40,736 nt of DNA from a virus. Positions 20,516 through 27,620 of this stretch are shown piece after piece. The notes under the pieces were generated by a model. The model was given only the letters and a program-made list of their open reading frames with translations. It had not been told where the DNA came from and did no database searches. A program made the position numbers and the translations under genes. Numbering within the stretch: the first letter of the stretch is position 1; each line of letters starts with the position of its first letter. The DNA is taken from positions 1 to 40,736 of IMG/VR virus record IMGVR_UViG_3300024517_000038; one strand, written 5' to 3'.

Positions 20516-20965
20516 ATGAGTGACATTGATTTCACACAGGCCGACAACCTTTGGAAGGATAGCGCAGGGGAGTCGCCCGGCGGACAGAAGACCTACGATG
20601 ATACGCCAGTGCCTGACGGTGTGTACCAGGCCCATGTAAACCGGGTCGAGTGGCGTGTATCGAAGGCCGGCAACCCGTACCTGTTCTGGGTATTGACTAT
20701 CGGCGATGGGGCGCACGCTGGGCGCTCTCTCTTGAAGCGCAACATGCTTCAGACCGAGAAGAACGTGCAGTTCCTCAAGCAAGACCTAGCGGTGTGCCAG
20801 GTTCAGATGCCGGAGGCCATCAGTCAATTGGACCTGAACTTTCTGCTGGACAAGCGACTTCGCGTGAAGAAGCAGACCAGTGGCGACTTTGAGAATGTGT
20901 ATCTTGACCAGTGTCTTGGTGATGCTGTGCCGAGCCCAACCTATAACGATTCGGGGATGTTCTAA
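20516..20965 (+). CDS. ssDNA-binding-like protein (DUF669-type)
   Basis: A 149-aa protein with the pattern of phage DUF669 proteins: PVPDGVYQAHVNRVEWRVS (residues 30-50), KAGNPYLFWVLTIGDGAHAG, and LLDKRLRVKKQTSGDFENVY, which fit an OB-like beta-barrel. Proteins of this type occur beside Sak4 and Cas4-like genes and are considered single-strand DNA binding. The acidic start (SDIDFTQAD) is less typical than the acidic tail of classical SSB. It begins three bases after the ATPase stop, with GAGG overlap. Confidence 0.7.
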   Translation: MSDIDFTQADNLWKDSAGESPGGQKTYDDTPVPDGVYQAHVNRVEWRVSKAGNPYLFWVLTIGDGAHAGRSLLKRNMLQTEKNVQFLKQDLAVCQVQMPEAISQLDLNFLLDKRLRVKKQTSGDFENVYLDQCLGDAVPSPTYNDSGMF

Positions 20966-21192
20966 TGGTAGACAAGAAAGTTAACGGGCATATCCAGGAG
21001 CTTCAGAAGAGGGTCGAGGACATGGAGAACAACGTGACAGTTCAGATCCACCTGACAATGGGTGTTATCCGGATGATTACGGAGATGCTCCACGCCCAGG
21101 AGTCTCTGGCCAAGACATGGCGAGCCCAGCTAACAGAGGCTGGCTTCGGCTTCGGCGAGGAAGGGGGCCCGCAGGATGCCATCAAACAATAG
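20965..21192 (+). CDS. Coiled-coil small protein, 75 aa
   Basis: Residues 6-32 form a heptad-like helix (NGHIQELQKRVEDMENNVTV) and residues 33-60 continue as an amphipathic helix (LTMGVIRMITEMLHAQESLA). A Gly-rich tail follows. The ATG overlaps the previous stop (TAATG). The protein is probably oligomeric; its link to the recombination genes suggests an accessory role, which is inference. Confidence 0.6.
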   Translation: MVDKKVNGHIQELQKRVEDMENNVTVQIHLTMGVIRMITEMLHAQESLAKTWRAQLTEAGFGFGEEGGPQDAIKQ

Positions 21193-21370
21193 GGTGTGCC
21201 CGCATTGCGGGCATATCATTGCGTCACTCAACAACTCGTACGGCCAGCGGCATGTCAACAAGTGCAAGGACTCTCATCCGGCGATGAGAAAGTACTTCAA
21301 GAAGATGTGCCACTGGCCGAGAAAGCCGTACCCCAAGTGGGTGCGGGAGGCGATGGCTGAAGATGGCTGA
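21176..21370 (+). CDS. C2HC zinc-finger protein, 64 aa
   Basis: CPHCGHIIASLNNSYGQRHV then NKC: two Cys four residues from a helix with His and Cys at the end, a C2HC-type zinc finger (residues 8-30). The remaining C-terminal half is basic and aromatic (YFKKMCHWPRKPYPKW). A DNA- or RNA-binding role is likely. It overlaps the previous gene by 17 bases and the next by eight; the region is GC-rich with AGGATG near the start. Confidence 0.65.
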   Translation: MPSNNRVCPHCGHIIASLNNSYGQRHVNKCKDSHPAMRKYFKKMCHWPRKPYPKWVREAMAEDG

Positions 21371-21704
21371 GAACAACAAGGAGAACAGGGCGCGGCTAAT
21401 TTCGGCATACCTCCATTTATTCACCCATGATGACCTCATTGAGTTCGTGAGGAGGCGCATGGACTGGGAGTTTAAGTTTGACTCCGAGGAATTTGAACTG
21501 ACCTGGGATATGACAATCGGCAATCTGCCCATACTGGAACAGTTGCAGAAATACCCCGAGGGAACCCGGAGCGGGGGCAAGGTTCGGAGTGCGATTGCGT
21601 TCGCGCGGGAGGAGGCAAAAACCCTGAACCTCGAAGAAAAACTCCGGCTAAGGCGCGTGGCCCCCAAGTGGGATATGCAGAGCACATTGAGGGATGATAA
21701 CTGA
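21363..21704 (+). CDS. Unknown early protein, 113 aa
   Basis: A charged, mostly helical protein: RARLISAYLHLFTHDDLIEF, a Trp-containing acidic region (DWEFKFDSEEFELTWDM) and a C-terminal helix (REEAKTLNLEEKLRLRRVAP). It lies between the zinc-finger gene and the resolvase-like gene. The stop is followed after two bases by the next ATG. No domain recognised; acidic patches could bind metal or a protein partner. Confidence 0.6.
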   Translation: MAENNKENRARLISAYLHLFTHDDLIEFVRRRMDWEFKFDSEEFELTWDMTIGNLPILEQLQKYPEGTRSGGKVRSAIAFAREEAKTLNLEEKLRLRRVAPKWDMQSTLRDDN

Positions 21705-21706
21705 AG

Positions 21707-22057
21707 ATGGGCGGTAAGCATTCAAGAGACAAAGGCCATCGCAACGAGCGGATGGTAGCCAAAGACCTGGGAAGGGTACTGGGGTTTGATGATGGGGAAG
21801 TTCAACGCACACTCCAGTCAAGGGGAGGAGCTTCGGAGGGCGCTGATGTGGTGGTTGAACCCTTTGCGGTCGAGTGTAAGCACTACAAGAAACTCGGTGG
21901 CCTCATTGTCAGAGCGTATGAGCAGGCCAAAAGAGATGCCAAAGAAGGCTACATCCCGATCTCCATCTGCAAGGGGGACAGGCAAGAGCCGCTCGTGACT
22001 ATGGGCTACGCTGACTTTTTAGATTTTGTGAAGGAATGGAGAGAGAGGGGCGAGTGA
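21707..22057 (+). CDS. Holliday-junction-resolvase-like PD-(D/E)XK nuclease, 116 aa
   Basis: The compact domain has SRDKGHRNERMVAKDL (first Glu in helix 1), GGASEGADVVVEPFAVECKH with D47, E53 and K55 forming the nuclease core, and YEQAKRDAKEG later. This order matches phage resolvase or nicking-type PD-(D/E)XK enzymes of about 120 aa. Its likely job is to resolve branched recombination or replication intermediates before packaging. The downstream gene overlaps by TGATG. Confidence 0.75.
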   Translation: MGGKHSRDKGHRNERMVAKDLGRVLGFDDGEVQRTLQSRGGASEGADVVVEPFAVECKHYKKLGGLIVRAYEQAKRDAKEGYIPISICKGDRQEPLVTMGYADFLDFVKEWRERGE

Positions 22058-22341
22058 TGGAAAAAGAACTGGTATGGGTGGAGAGCCCAAAAGACTACAG
22101 GTATGTGCGAGAGAGTTACGTTTACCTGCGAACGAGAGTCAACCCACCGGCCAAAGATGCCTACAGTGGGAAGCTCGTGGGATACACAACGCTAAAGCCC
22201 GATGTGGCAAGGGGTCCGGGAGGTCAGTTTAGGCGACGCATCTTCCGGGTATACCCTCACGATATTTGCGAAGATGGCCCCTATGGGGAGACCGGTATGC
22301 CATGCGAAGGATTGGCACCATCAGATATTGAGCTTCAATGA
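22057..22341 (+). CDS. Unknown early protein, 94 aa
   Basis: A beta-rich small protein: LVWVESPKDYRYVRESYVYL, then RTRVNPP and GGQFRRRIFRVYPHDICED, with a Gly/Pro/Cys-rich end (GPYGETGMPCEGLAP). It is coupled to the resolvase-like gene by TGATG, the start being 22057 rather than 22036. No domain is recognised. A short acidic segment and basic strands could support nucleic-acid binding. Confidence 0.6.
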   Translation: MEKELVWVESPKDYRYVRESYVYLRTRVNPPAKDAYSGKLVGYTTLKPDVARGPGGQFRRRIFRVYPHDICEDGPYGETGMPCEGLAPSDIELQ

Positions 22342-22354
22342 GGGGGGTGGTCAG

Positions 22355-22597
22355 GTGAGGAAGAGAAGTCAAGAGGATGTGGCGGGATCGCTGCTTATGG
22401 AGTTTTTCAGGGAATTGAGGGGCGGCAAACACAGGCGAGTGCCAGCACGCCAGTACGCAGGGCGGGTGTTGGGCGAAATGGCGCACGGCATCACTCTTCC
22501 GTGGGAGAAGCTGCGAAGTGTGGATGGGTTCGGGGATTGCACTGAGGCAGATCTCCTTGAGTTTTGCCGCGATGAGTTGTTAGATCTCAGGATCTAG
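22355..22597 (+). CDS. Unknown basic helical protein, 80 aa, last rightward gene
   Basis: A helical, charged protein: RSQEDVAGSLLMEFFRELRG, then RVPARQYAGRVLGEMAHGI and a C-terminal acidic helix (TEADLLEFCRDELLDL). I chose GTG 22355, eight bases after GAGGGGGG, because the longer frame from 22202 runs wholly inside the previous gene. It is the end of the rightward block: its TAG and the TAG of the transglycosylase on the other strand share one CTAG. Confidence 0.5.
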   Translation: MRKRSQEDVAGSLLMEFFRELRGGKHRRVPARQYAGRVLGEMAHGITLPWEKLRSVDGFGDCTEADLLEFCRDELLDLRI

Positions 22598-23082
22598 CGA
22601 GCCTCGCACATCCCACCCTCCACGTAGCCCTGATAGCGCCTGAAGTACCCACGGGTCACCTTCGTGTGGCCATACCACCGACCCTTCTTCTTGCACCGAT
22701 GTCCACAGTTGTAGGCTACTGCTGCATTCTCTCTTCCCACCTTCTTGATGAGGTAGCGCCACAAAAGGCCAGCTATCACCGATGAGAAGTGAGGGTCGAA
22801 CAGGTCCTTCTTTTTACACCGAGCGTACAACCCCCTGCACGTGCCGACATTCATCTGCCACATCCCGAACGAGTGACACTTGCCATCACGGCAATCACCC
22901 TTGGCGTCCGGGTTGCCCCTGGATTCGGTGGTCACCACGGCCATCAGAAAGTAGGGGTCCGCATCTGCAATCTGTCCAGCCAGCATTGCCCACTCAGCGG
23001 GCGGGCAGTCTGGGTAGCGGGGGCCCTCGAAGTGGGGCACTGGCGGGTGGGCTATCATGATGGTTGCAATCAGACTAAGCAT
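22594..23082 (-). CDS. Lytic transglycosylase-like lysozyme with signal peptide
   Basis: A 162-aa protein of the SLT family. A short hydrophobic N-terminus (MLSLIATIMIA) suggests export. The catalytic region is MAVVTTESRGNPDAKGD with E53, followed by SFGMWQMNVGTC and AVAYNCG, which match the SLT motifs I to III. Eight Cys (C26, C64, C69, C82, C89, C125, C129, C158) could form disulfides in the periplasm. Such enzymes cleave peptidoglycan during ejection or lysis. It follows the primase-helicase gene with an eight-base overlap. Its exported, disulfide-rich nature fits a Gram-negative host. Confidence 0.85.
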   Translation of the reverse strand: MLSLIATIMIAHPPVPHFEGPRYPDCPPAEWAMLAGQIADADPYFLMAVVTTESRGNPDAKGDCRDGKCHSFGMWQMNVGTCRGLYARCKKKDLFDPHFSSVIAGLLWRYLIKKVGRENAAVAYNCGHRCKKKGRWYGHTKVTRGYFRRYQGYVEGGMCEAR

Positions 23083-25390
23083 TGGCCTTCTCCTGTTGAG
23101 CTTCTGCGGGGGTAGAGAGGTCTCGAATTGAGTGGACTGGCAGGCCCTTCAGGCCGCGCATTCTTCTTCTGCCTACCATGCCTATGTCCGGGCCCTCCGC
23201 AGCAGGAATAACCTTGCGAATCGCCGCATACAGGGCGGGCAATCTCACTGGGTAGTGGATGCCGACCTGCTTGCACCAGAACTGGTAGCATTCCATCAGC
23301 GTCTCGCCACCGATAAACCCGGTACTCTCGTTGTAGTAGCGACCGCTACGACCGCGTCGATCCATTTCATCTGTGAAGTCCATCACAACCGACGCCAGGC
23401 CAAGGTCTCTGACCGTCTCGGCAAATACAATCTGCGACGGGGTGCCAGCGTCAAGCAGGCTGTCCCTGTCATCGTTGGTGAATGGTACCGCCAGGTCTCG
23501 AATAATCTTACGGTCCAGCAGCTTCTTCAAAAAGTACTTAGCCGTTGGCCATCCGGCGTCTCGCTCCTCCACAAGGGGAGGTATCATCGCCGGGTTGAGC
23601 TTCCGGTCCTGCTTGAACACGGAGTACCGGCGGTCTCCTGGCTCCAGGCGCAGCGGCATGGCATCGTTCGACAGCATCACCATGTTGAACCAGATGGGAA
23701 ACTCCTCGCTGGTTTTGCGCATCTTTCGGATCTGAATTGTGGGCTCGGTGACCCATGCCTTGAGCCGGTTGAGGGTCTTGGAATCCCTGTACCCAGAGCA
23801 CGCCACCTCGTTGGCTGTAAGCAGCAGAGTCTCGGTCAATTTGCGTGGCTCAAAGTGGTCCTCCATCTGGTTCTGAAGTATCTCACTCATGGTGTTGCCG
23901 TATATGGCTCGCATAAAGCCGTCTGTACCGAACACAAAGCCCTTACCCGTCCCCTGGTCCCCGTGGAAGATCAAGGACGTCTTGTTGCGGTACGCACCGC
24001 GTCCTGAGTAGATGTTCTGGAGGGGTCGAGCCAGCCAGTCCAACACATAGCCCAGCGCATTGTCTTCTTCGTTGCACAGCCAGAACAGGAGCCATTCGAT
24101 GAGCCCGCTATCCCCCTCTTCCGCTATCAGCGGTAGGCCACGGAACTGATTGAGGAATGTGTTTGAGTTTCTTACGACAACGGCCTCTGTTGTGGTGGGG
24201 TTGAACACCACGTCTCTGGCCGGCGGCAGTGTGTCTGTCAGTCCCTTCGCCTCTTCATCGTGGTAGCCGGCGGAGCGAAGCCGAGCCAGGAGGGCCTCCC
24301 TTCCTGTTCCAATGTACCAATACCCACCACACAGGTAGGCAAACTTGCCACTGTCGAGGCGATAGAACCTGTAGTGCGCGGTCTTTGCTGCGTCCAGTAG
24401 GCTGACCGCATCCCTGTGTCCATGTCTTGCGACCACGTCTGTGAGGTCGAAGCCGTCTGGAAGGAAGACTCTGTTTGCGTTTGGGAATGCGTGGGCTGAT
24501 TTCTGCCAGTACTTATCCCCTGCTGCATCGGCATCGAGGCACAGCACAACGGAGCGCGGGGGGTCCTTGATGTGCTTGGCTGTGGCCTCCCACCACGCCT
24601 TGCTGTGCGATGCTCCTCCTGGTGAGCCCAGGATTCCTCCGCTGATGAGCCCTTTCTCTCTCATGGAGAGTAGCAGCAGCGTATCGATTTCACCTTCTGC
24701 GATGTAGAGTGTAGCCCCCGCTGCGTAATTTGCTGCCGCAGGCGGTGGGTCACCGAACCAGACCGGTGTTCCGGATGGTAGTCCGACCGCGTCGTTGGGT
24801 ATCCGGAGGGACTTGAGGCTGGATGTGGTGAGGGTGGTCTGTCGCCGCACGCCGCTGACGATGGACCCGTCCTTATCATGCAATGGGATGAGGAGATTGA
24901 AGTTCTTGTATTTCTTCCAGTACTCCTGCTTGAATCCAGAGGTCCAGCCGACGTGCTTCACCGCCTCTGTGGCTAGTTCTTCGTTGTTCCATCGGCGGAC
25001 AAAGTATTCAAACGCATGCCGGGACTGTGCTGTTGTGGCCAGTGCCTTGATCCAAGTGTCTCGGATGTCGATGGGCTCGACGGGCTCTTTGTCCTTGGTC
25101 TCTTGTTTCATCTGGCGAGGAGGTACATACCTCTCTCTGCCGGCCAGCACTTCCTTGGTCACCGACAACTCTCTCGCCGCCTGTTTGGTTGACCAGTTCT
25201 GGCCACAGTTCAGGCAGGTTACACCGCCTGGATCGTCTGACTTCGGGGGATAGATTCGTGCTGGGCCGTACTTGATTCCCTGCTTTTTGTGCTCAACAAA
25301 GGGGCACGGCATGTTGTCTATGGATTCAGTGCCGTGAACCCTATCCAAGGCAGCGTATCCTGCCGCCGACAATACTTCTCGGATGTTCAT
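23075..25390 (-). CDS. Primase-helicase (zinc finger, TOPRIM, D5-like ATPase)
   Basis: A 771-aa replication protein. An N-terminal zinc finger (C29, H34, C59, C62) precedes a TOPRIM primase domain with IAEGEID (E232) and LCLDADAAG (D286, D288). The C-terminal half is a D5/DUF5906-like helicase with Walker A GDQGTGKG (477-484) and the following LLLTANEVACSGYR. It would prime and unwind phage DNA for the host polymerase. The gene is placed at the end of the leftward late block rather than with the rightward recombination genes. Its start ATG 25390 follows CGGAGAATGACGCC and a TTGACA promoter. Confidence 0.9.
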   Translation of the reverse strand: MNIREVLSAAGYAALDRVHGTESIDNMPCPFVEHKKQGIKYGPARIYPPKSDDPGGVTCLNCGQNWSTKQAARELSVTKEVLAGRERYVPPRQMKQETKDKEPVEPIDIRDTWIKALATTAQSRHAFEYFVRRWNNEELATEAVKHVGWTSGFKQEYWKKYKNFNLLIPLHDKDGSIVSGVRRQTTLTTSSLKSLRIPNDAVGLPSGTPVWFGDPPPAAANYAAGATLYIAEGEIDTLLLLSMREKGLISGGILGSPGGASHSKAWWEATAKHIKDPPRSVVLCLDADAAGDKYWQKSAHAFPNANRVFLPDGFDLTDVVARHGHRDAVSLLDAAKTAHYRFYRLDSGKFAYLCGGYWYIGTGREALLARLRSAGYHDEEAKGLTDTLPPARDVVFNPTTTEAVVVRNSNTFLNQFRGLPLIAEEGDSGLIEWLLFWLCNEEDNALGYVLDWLARPLQNIYSGRGAYRNKTSLIFHGDQGTGKGFVFGTDGFMRAIYGNTMSEILQNQMEDHFEPRKLTETLLLTANEVACSGYRDSKTLNRLKAWVTEPTIQIRKMRKTSEEFPIWFNMVMLSNDAMPLRLEPGDRRYSVFKQDRKLNPAMIPPLVEERDAGWPTAKYFLKKLLDRKIIRDLAVPFTNDDRDSLLDAGTPSQIVFAETVRDLGLASVVMDFTDEMDRRGRSGRYYNESTGFIGGETLMECYQFWCKQVGIHYPVRLPALYAAIRKVIPAAEGPDIGMVGRRRMRGLKGLPVHSIRDLSTPAEAQQEKANA

Positions 25391-25396
25391 GGCGTC

Positions 25397-25425
25397 ATTC
25401 TCCGATAGGACATCTGAGGTGTCAA
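25397..25425 (-). promoter_or_regulatory. Leftward promoter candidate for primase-helicase
   Basis: On the minus strand a consensus TTGACA (25425-25420), 17-bp spacer, GAGAAT (25402-25397). It lies directly before the primase-helicase ATG, and the -10 overlaps the GGAGAATGAC ribosome-site element, so transcripts would start close to the start codon. It could express the replication gene early, separate from the late block. Confidence 0.5.
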
Positions 25426-25432
25426 GAATTAT

Positions 25433-25657
25433 TTATGGACGGGTCAGGTGTTGGCGCAACATATCTATGATGTGTTGATTCGACCGGCGGTTCCGCATGA
25501 TGTGGTCCGGTTCCCCGGGGTAGGCGTCTGGCCCTCTCATCCAGGCGGGTTCGGCCTCTTGAGACTCCACCCAACGCGCACGCTCTTCCGCTGCCCTTCG
25601 GACCAGGTCGTAAACAGACGGCCCCTGTCCCTGCCCCTGTCTTTGGATCGTCGCCAC
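25433..25657 (-). CDS. Unknown small protein, 74 aa
   Basis: The protein has a Gln/Gly-rich start, a helix (SVYDLVRRAAEERARWVESQ) and a Pro/Asp-rich turn (PAWMRGPDAYPGEPDH) with a helical end. The pattern WMRGPDAYPGEPDHIMRN is distinctive but I do not recognise it. It directly follows the 77-aa gene and precedes the primase-helicase. A virion or assembly role is as likely as a replication one. Confidence 0.55.
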   Translation of the reverse strand: MATIQRQGQGQGPSVYDLVRRAAEERARWVESQEAEPAWMRGPDAYPGEPDHIMRNRRSNQHIIDMLRQHLTRP

Positions 25658-25891
25658 CTACTCCCCCCAGTCTATCTCGGCTGTGGCACTCCCCTTGGCC
25701 TCGACCAGGACTCTGATCTGGTCTGGCTTGATTTGTCGCACTACCCACAGCATGGCTCGGGCTACCGCCTGCTCTGCCAGAGACCGGATTTCCGGCGAGA
25801 CAGAAACTGGAATGGCAGACATCCCAACGGTAATGCCAGCGTCCATAAGTGTGATGAGAGTATTATCAAGTGTAGTTTTGTCATCGCTCAT
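25658..25891 (-). CDS. Unknown small protein, 77 aa
   Basis: A mostly helical protein: TTLDNTLITLMDAGITVGMS, then an amphipathic helix EIRSLAEQAVARAMLWVVRQ and an acidic end. The hydrophobic stretch GITVGMSAIPVSVS is too short and polar for a clear membrane segment. Its start overlaps the preceding stop. It sits after the holin/lipoprotein gene, so a lysis-related role is possible but not shown. Confidence 0.5.
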   Translation of the reverse strand: MSDDKTTLDNTLITLMDAGITVGMSAIPVSVSPEIRSLAEQAVARAMLWVVRQIKPDQIRVLVEAKGSATAEIDWGE

Positions 25892-26289
25892 TAGTCTTCA
25901 CACTTGCAGCAGCCCGTGATGGCCAATGGCATGGGCCCCGTCTGGGTGTAGACCTCTTTGCCGTCGATGGTGCAGACAACCGAGTGAGGAGCTTGGACTT
26001 TGAACTTGCAGTCGGCGCTCTTCTTGGCGCTCACCGAGAGGGTCGAGCAACCGGCCAGGAAAAGGACCAGGAAAATACACGAGCCTGCTGTGAACCTTCC
26101 TTTTTTGTCACGTTTAGGTCCAATGCTGACCGGCTGCGTCGTTATGATGCGGAGTCCCACAATCAGGGCTCCAATTACAATGAGTGCCCACCGTGGTATC
26201 TCGGGCACTTGTTCCAGGTACACCAGCACCCCGAGGGCCGTGGTCATTGCGCCCATCCAGAGTGTCTTGCTTGCGAGTGGGTTTTTCAT
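25891..26289 (-). CDS. Holin-like protein fused to lipobox segment, 132 aa
   Basis: Residues 9-26 and 34-50 are two membrane helices (MGAMTTALGVLVYL and WALIVIGALIVGLRII) like a class II holin. A basic loop (GPKRDKKGRF) leads to a third hydrophobic stretch with a lipobox, SCIFLVLFLAGCS (LAGC at 78-81), and a Cys-rich tail. A lipobox inside a polytopic protein is unusual; it looks like a holin fused to an outer-membrane spanin-type lipoprotein. The slippery AAAAAAG at the junction (near 26102-26107) could allow frameshifting. It follows the spanin-like gene in the lysis cassette. Confidence 0.6.
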   Translation of the reverse strand: MKNPLASKTLWMGAMTTALGVLVYLEQVPEIPRWALIVIGALIVGLRIITTQPVSIGPKRDKKGRFTAGSCIFLVLFLAGCSTLSVSAKKSADCKFKVQAPHSVVCTIDGKEVYTQTGPMPLAITGCCKCED

Positions 26290-26600
26290 CGGTCTTTCCT
26301 TTGCAGTATTCGGGACATTTTCTTGTCGAGCTTATCGACACCGTTTTGAATGGCTGTTTGCTGGGTCTCGATCTTAATCATCGTTTCCTTGAGCGGGGTC
26401 ACCTTCTCGGCCACCCCATCGACACGCTTGTGAAGCACAAGGTCTTCACTGTGCAGGCGCTGACGGTCTACCGTCGCATCATCGACGCTATGTAGCAATT
26501 CAGCCCGCATAGCGCCCATTGTCCAAAGGCTCTGGCCCACAAAGACAACCGCCAGAATGGTCCCGGTAATCACCGGCCAGTATTTAGCTATCCATTTCAT
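26286..26600 (-). CDS. Membrane-anchored coiled-coil protein (i-spanin/XhlA-like), 104 aa
   Basis: A single N-terminal membrane helix (ITGTILAVVFVGQSLWTMGA, residues 11-30) is followed by a long coiled coil (residues 40-100). This layout fits an inner-membrane spanin or XhlA-like lysis protein with a periplasmic coiled coil. It overlaps the amidase by 17 bases and the holin-like gene by four (ATGA), so the three are co-translated. Whether it pairs with the lipobox segment of the next gene is inference. Confidence 0.65.
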   Translation of the reverse strand: MKWIAKYWPVITGTILAVVFVGQSLWTMGAMRAELLHSVDDATVDRQRLHSEDLVLHKRVDGVAEKVTPLKETMIKIETQQTAIQNGVDKLDKKMSRILQRKDR

Positions 26601-27393
26601 CGAATACTTCCTTCACTTTCGATACAATGTACGACCCGTCTGCGTGCCCGAACCCTGAATGAGCCCATATGCCCGGGCTCGGCTTTCGGTTGGGGTAGCG
26701 GCTCATATATACCGTGCCATCCTCTTTTGCTCCAGCAAATTTCATCGGAATCGAAGGCATGGCCTCGCATACCAGCTTGATGAGCTTCGGAGCCGTCTTC
26801 AAAAGGGGCTCGGTGGGCAGGACGTATTTGCCCTTGTGTGCCCAGGATGCGGGTATCCATGGCTTGCGTGGGGCCAGGTGAGAGTAGTAGATGTTTTGGC
26901 ACTCCAGACCGATGGCGTAACTATTGTGCGGACCCGCGTGCGGTAAGCGGTCGCAAAGGTCTGCGTGCTGTGTTACTGTCCCGTCCTCATGGACGATCAA
27001 GTGAACGCCAAGATGGCGACGAGTGAGGATTCTAACGGTCCTCTCCCAGCCCGATGTAACCGATTCGTGGACGACGATTTCGGAGGGTTCTATGCGCCTA
27101 CGGGACTTGAACCTGTGACAATTCCGGTTCAGGAAGTTGACCAGTTCGATGTCAGGCGCAGCGACGAGTTCATCATCGATTATTAGATGGTGCTGGTACT
27201 TCTTGACGAATGCCGCAACGCTCTTTGAGTAGAACAATCCATCAATGACAGAGTCGTAGTGGGGCAAATCCTCTTGGATTTTCTTGAACCCCTCCCTGTC
27301 ATCCCATGTGGATAGGCCAAGCATTGGCAGGGATACGTTCGCATCCTCGCAGTAGTGCTTGGCCTTCTGCCCTGCGACAGTCCTTGGCTTCAC
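26584..27393 (-). CDS. N-acetylmuramoyl-L-alanine amidase endolysin
   Basis: A 269-aa endolysin. The amidase_2-type core has EIVVHESVTSG (zinc ligand H109), LGVHLIVHEDGTVTQHAD, and HNSYAIGLECQN, then GIWAHSGFGHADGSY with His and Asp positions expected for the other ligands. It cuts the bond between N-acetylmuramic acid and L-alanine in peptidoglycan. An N-terminal region of about 95 residues without a signal peptide may bind the cell wall. It heads the lysis cassette, with the holin and spanin-like genes following. Confidence 0.88.
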   Translation of the reverse strand: MKPRTVAGQKAKHYCEDANVSLPMLGLSTWDDREGFKKIQEDLPHYDSVIDGLFYSKSVAAFVKKYQHHLIIDDELVAAPDIELVNFLNRNCHRFKSRRRIEPSEIVVHESVTSGWERTVRILTRRHLGVHLIVHEDGTVTQHADLCDRLPHAGPHNSYAIGLECQNIYYSHLAPRKPWIPASWAHKGKYVLPTEPLLKTAPKLIKLVCEAMPSIPMKFAGAKEDGTVYMSRYPNRKPSPGIWAHSGFGHADGSYIVSKVKEVFDEMDS

Positions 27394-27611
27394 ATCGCCG
27401 CCTTTGCGGCTTCTTCGGGAGTGGCCCCGTCCTTGATGGCCTCTCGGATGTCAGACTTCTCGCCATCGGTGAGGTCAAACCCAGTCCATCGCTTTCGCTC
27501 TTTGTACTGGATTGCTGCGCCCAGGAGACGGGAGGGTGTCTTGACGGCGGTCAGCTTCACTGCCCCCGCTGCCACGGGAACCGGCTTGTGGTGTGTTACT
27601 GTGATTTTCAT
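27390..27611 (-). CDS. Unknown small protein, 73 aa
   Basis: The N-terminus is strand-like and basic (KITVTHHKPVPVAAGAVKLT), the C-terminus a helix with DGATPEEAAKAAM. No domain recognised. Its stop overlaps the start of the amidase gene by four bases (ATGA). It is placed between the last structural gene and the lysis cassette, so it may regulate the latter, but no evidence is seen. Confidence 0.55.
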   Translation of the reverse strand: MKITVTHHKPVPVAAGAVKLTAVKTPSRLLGAAIQYKERKRWTGFDLTDGEKSDIREAIKDGATPEEAAKAAM

Positions 27612-27620
27612 CTCTTCTCC

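Noticed and set aside
22202-22354. Long start of the last rightward gene
   Set aside because: It lies inside the previous gene in another frame without a ribosome site; GTG 22355 fits better.
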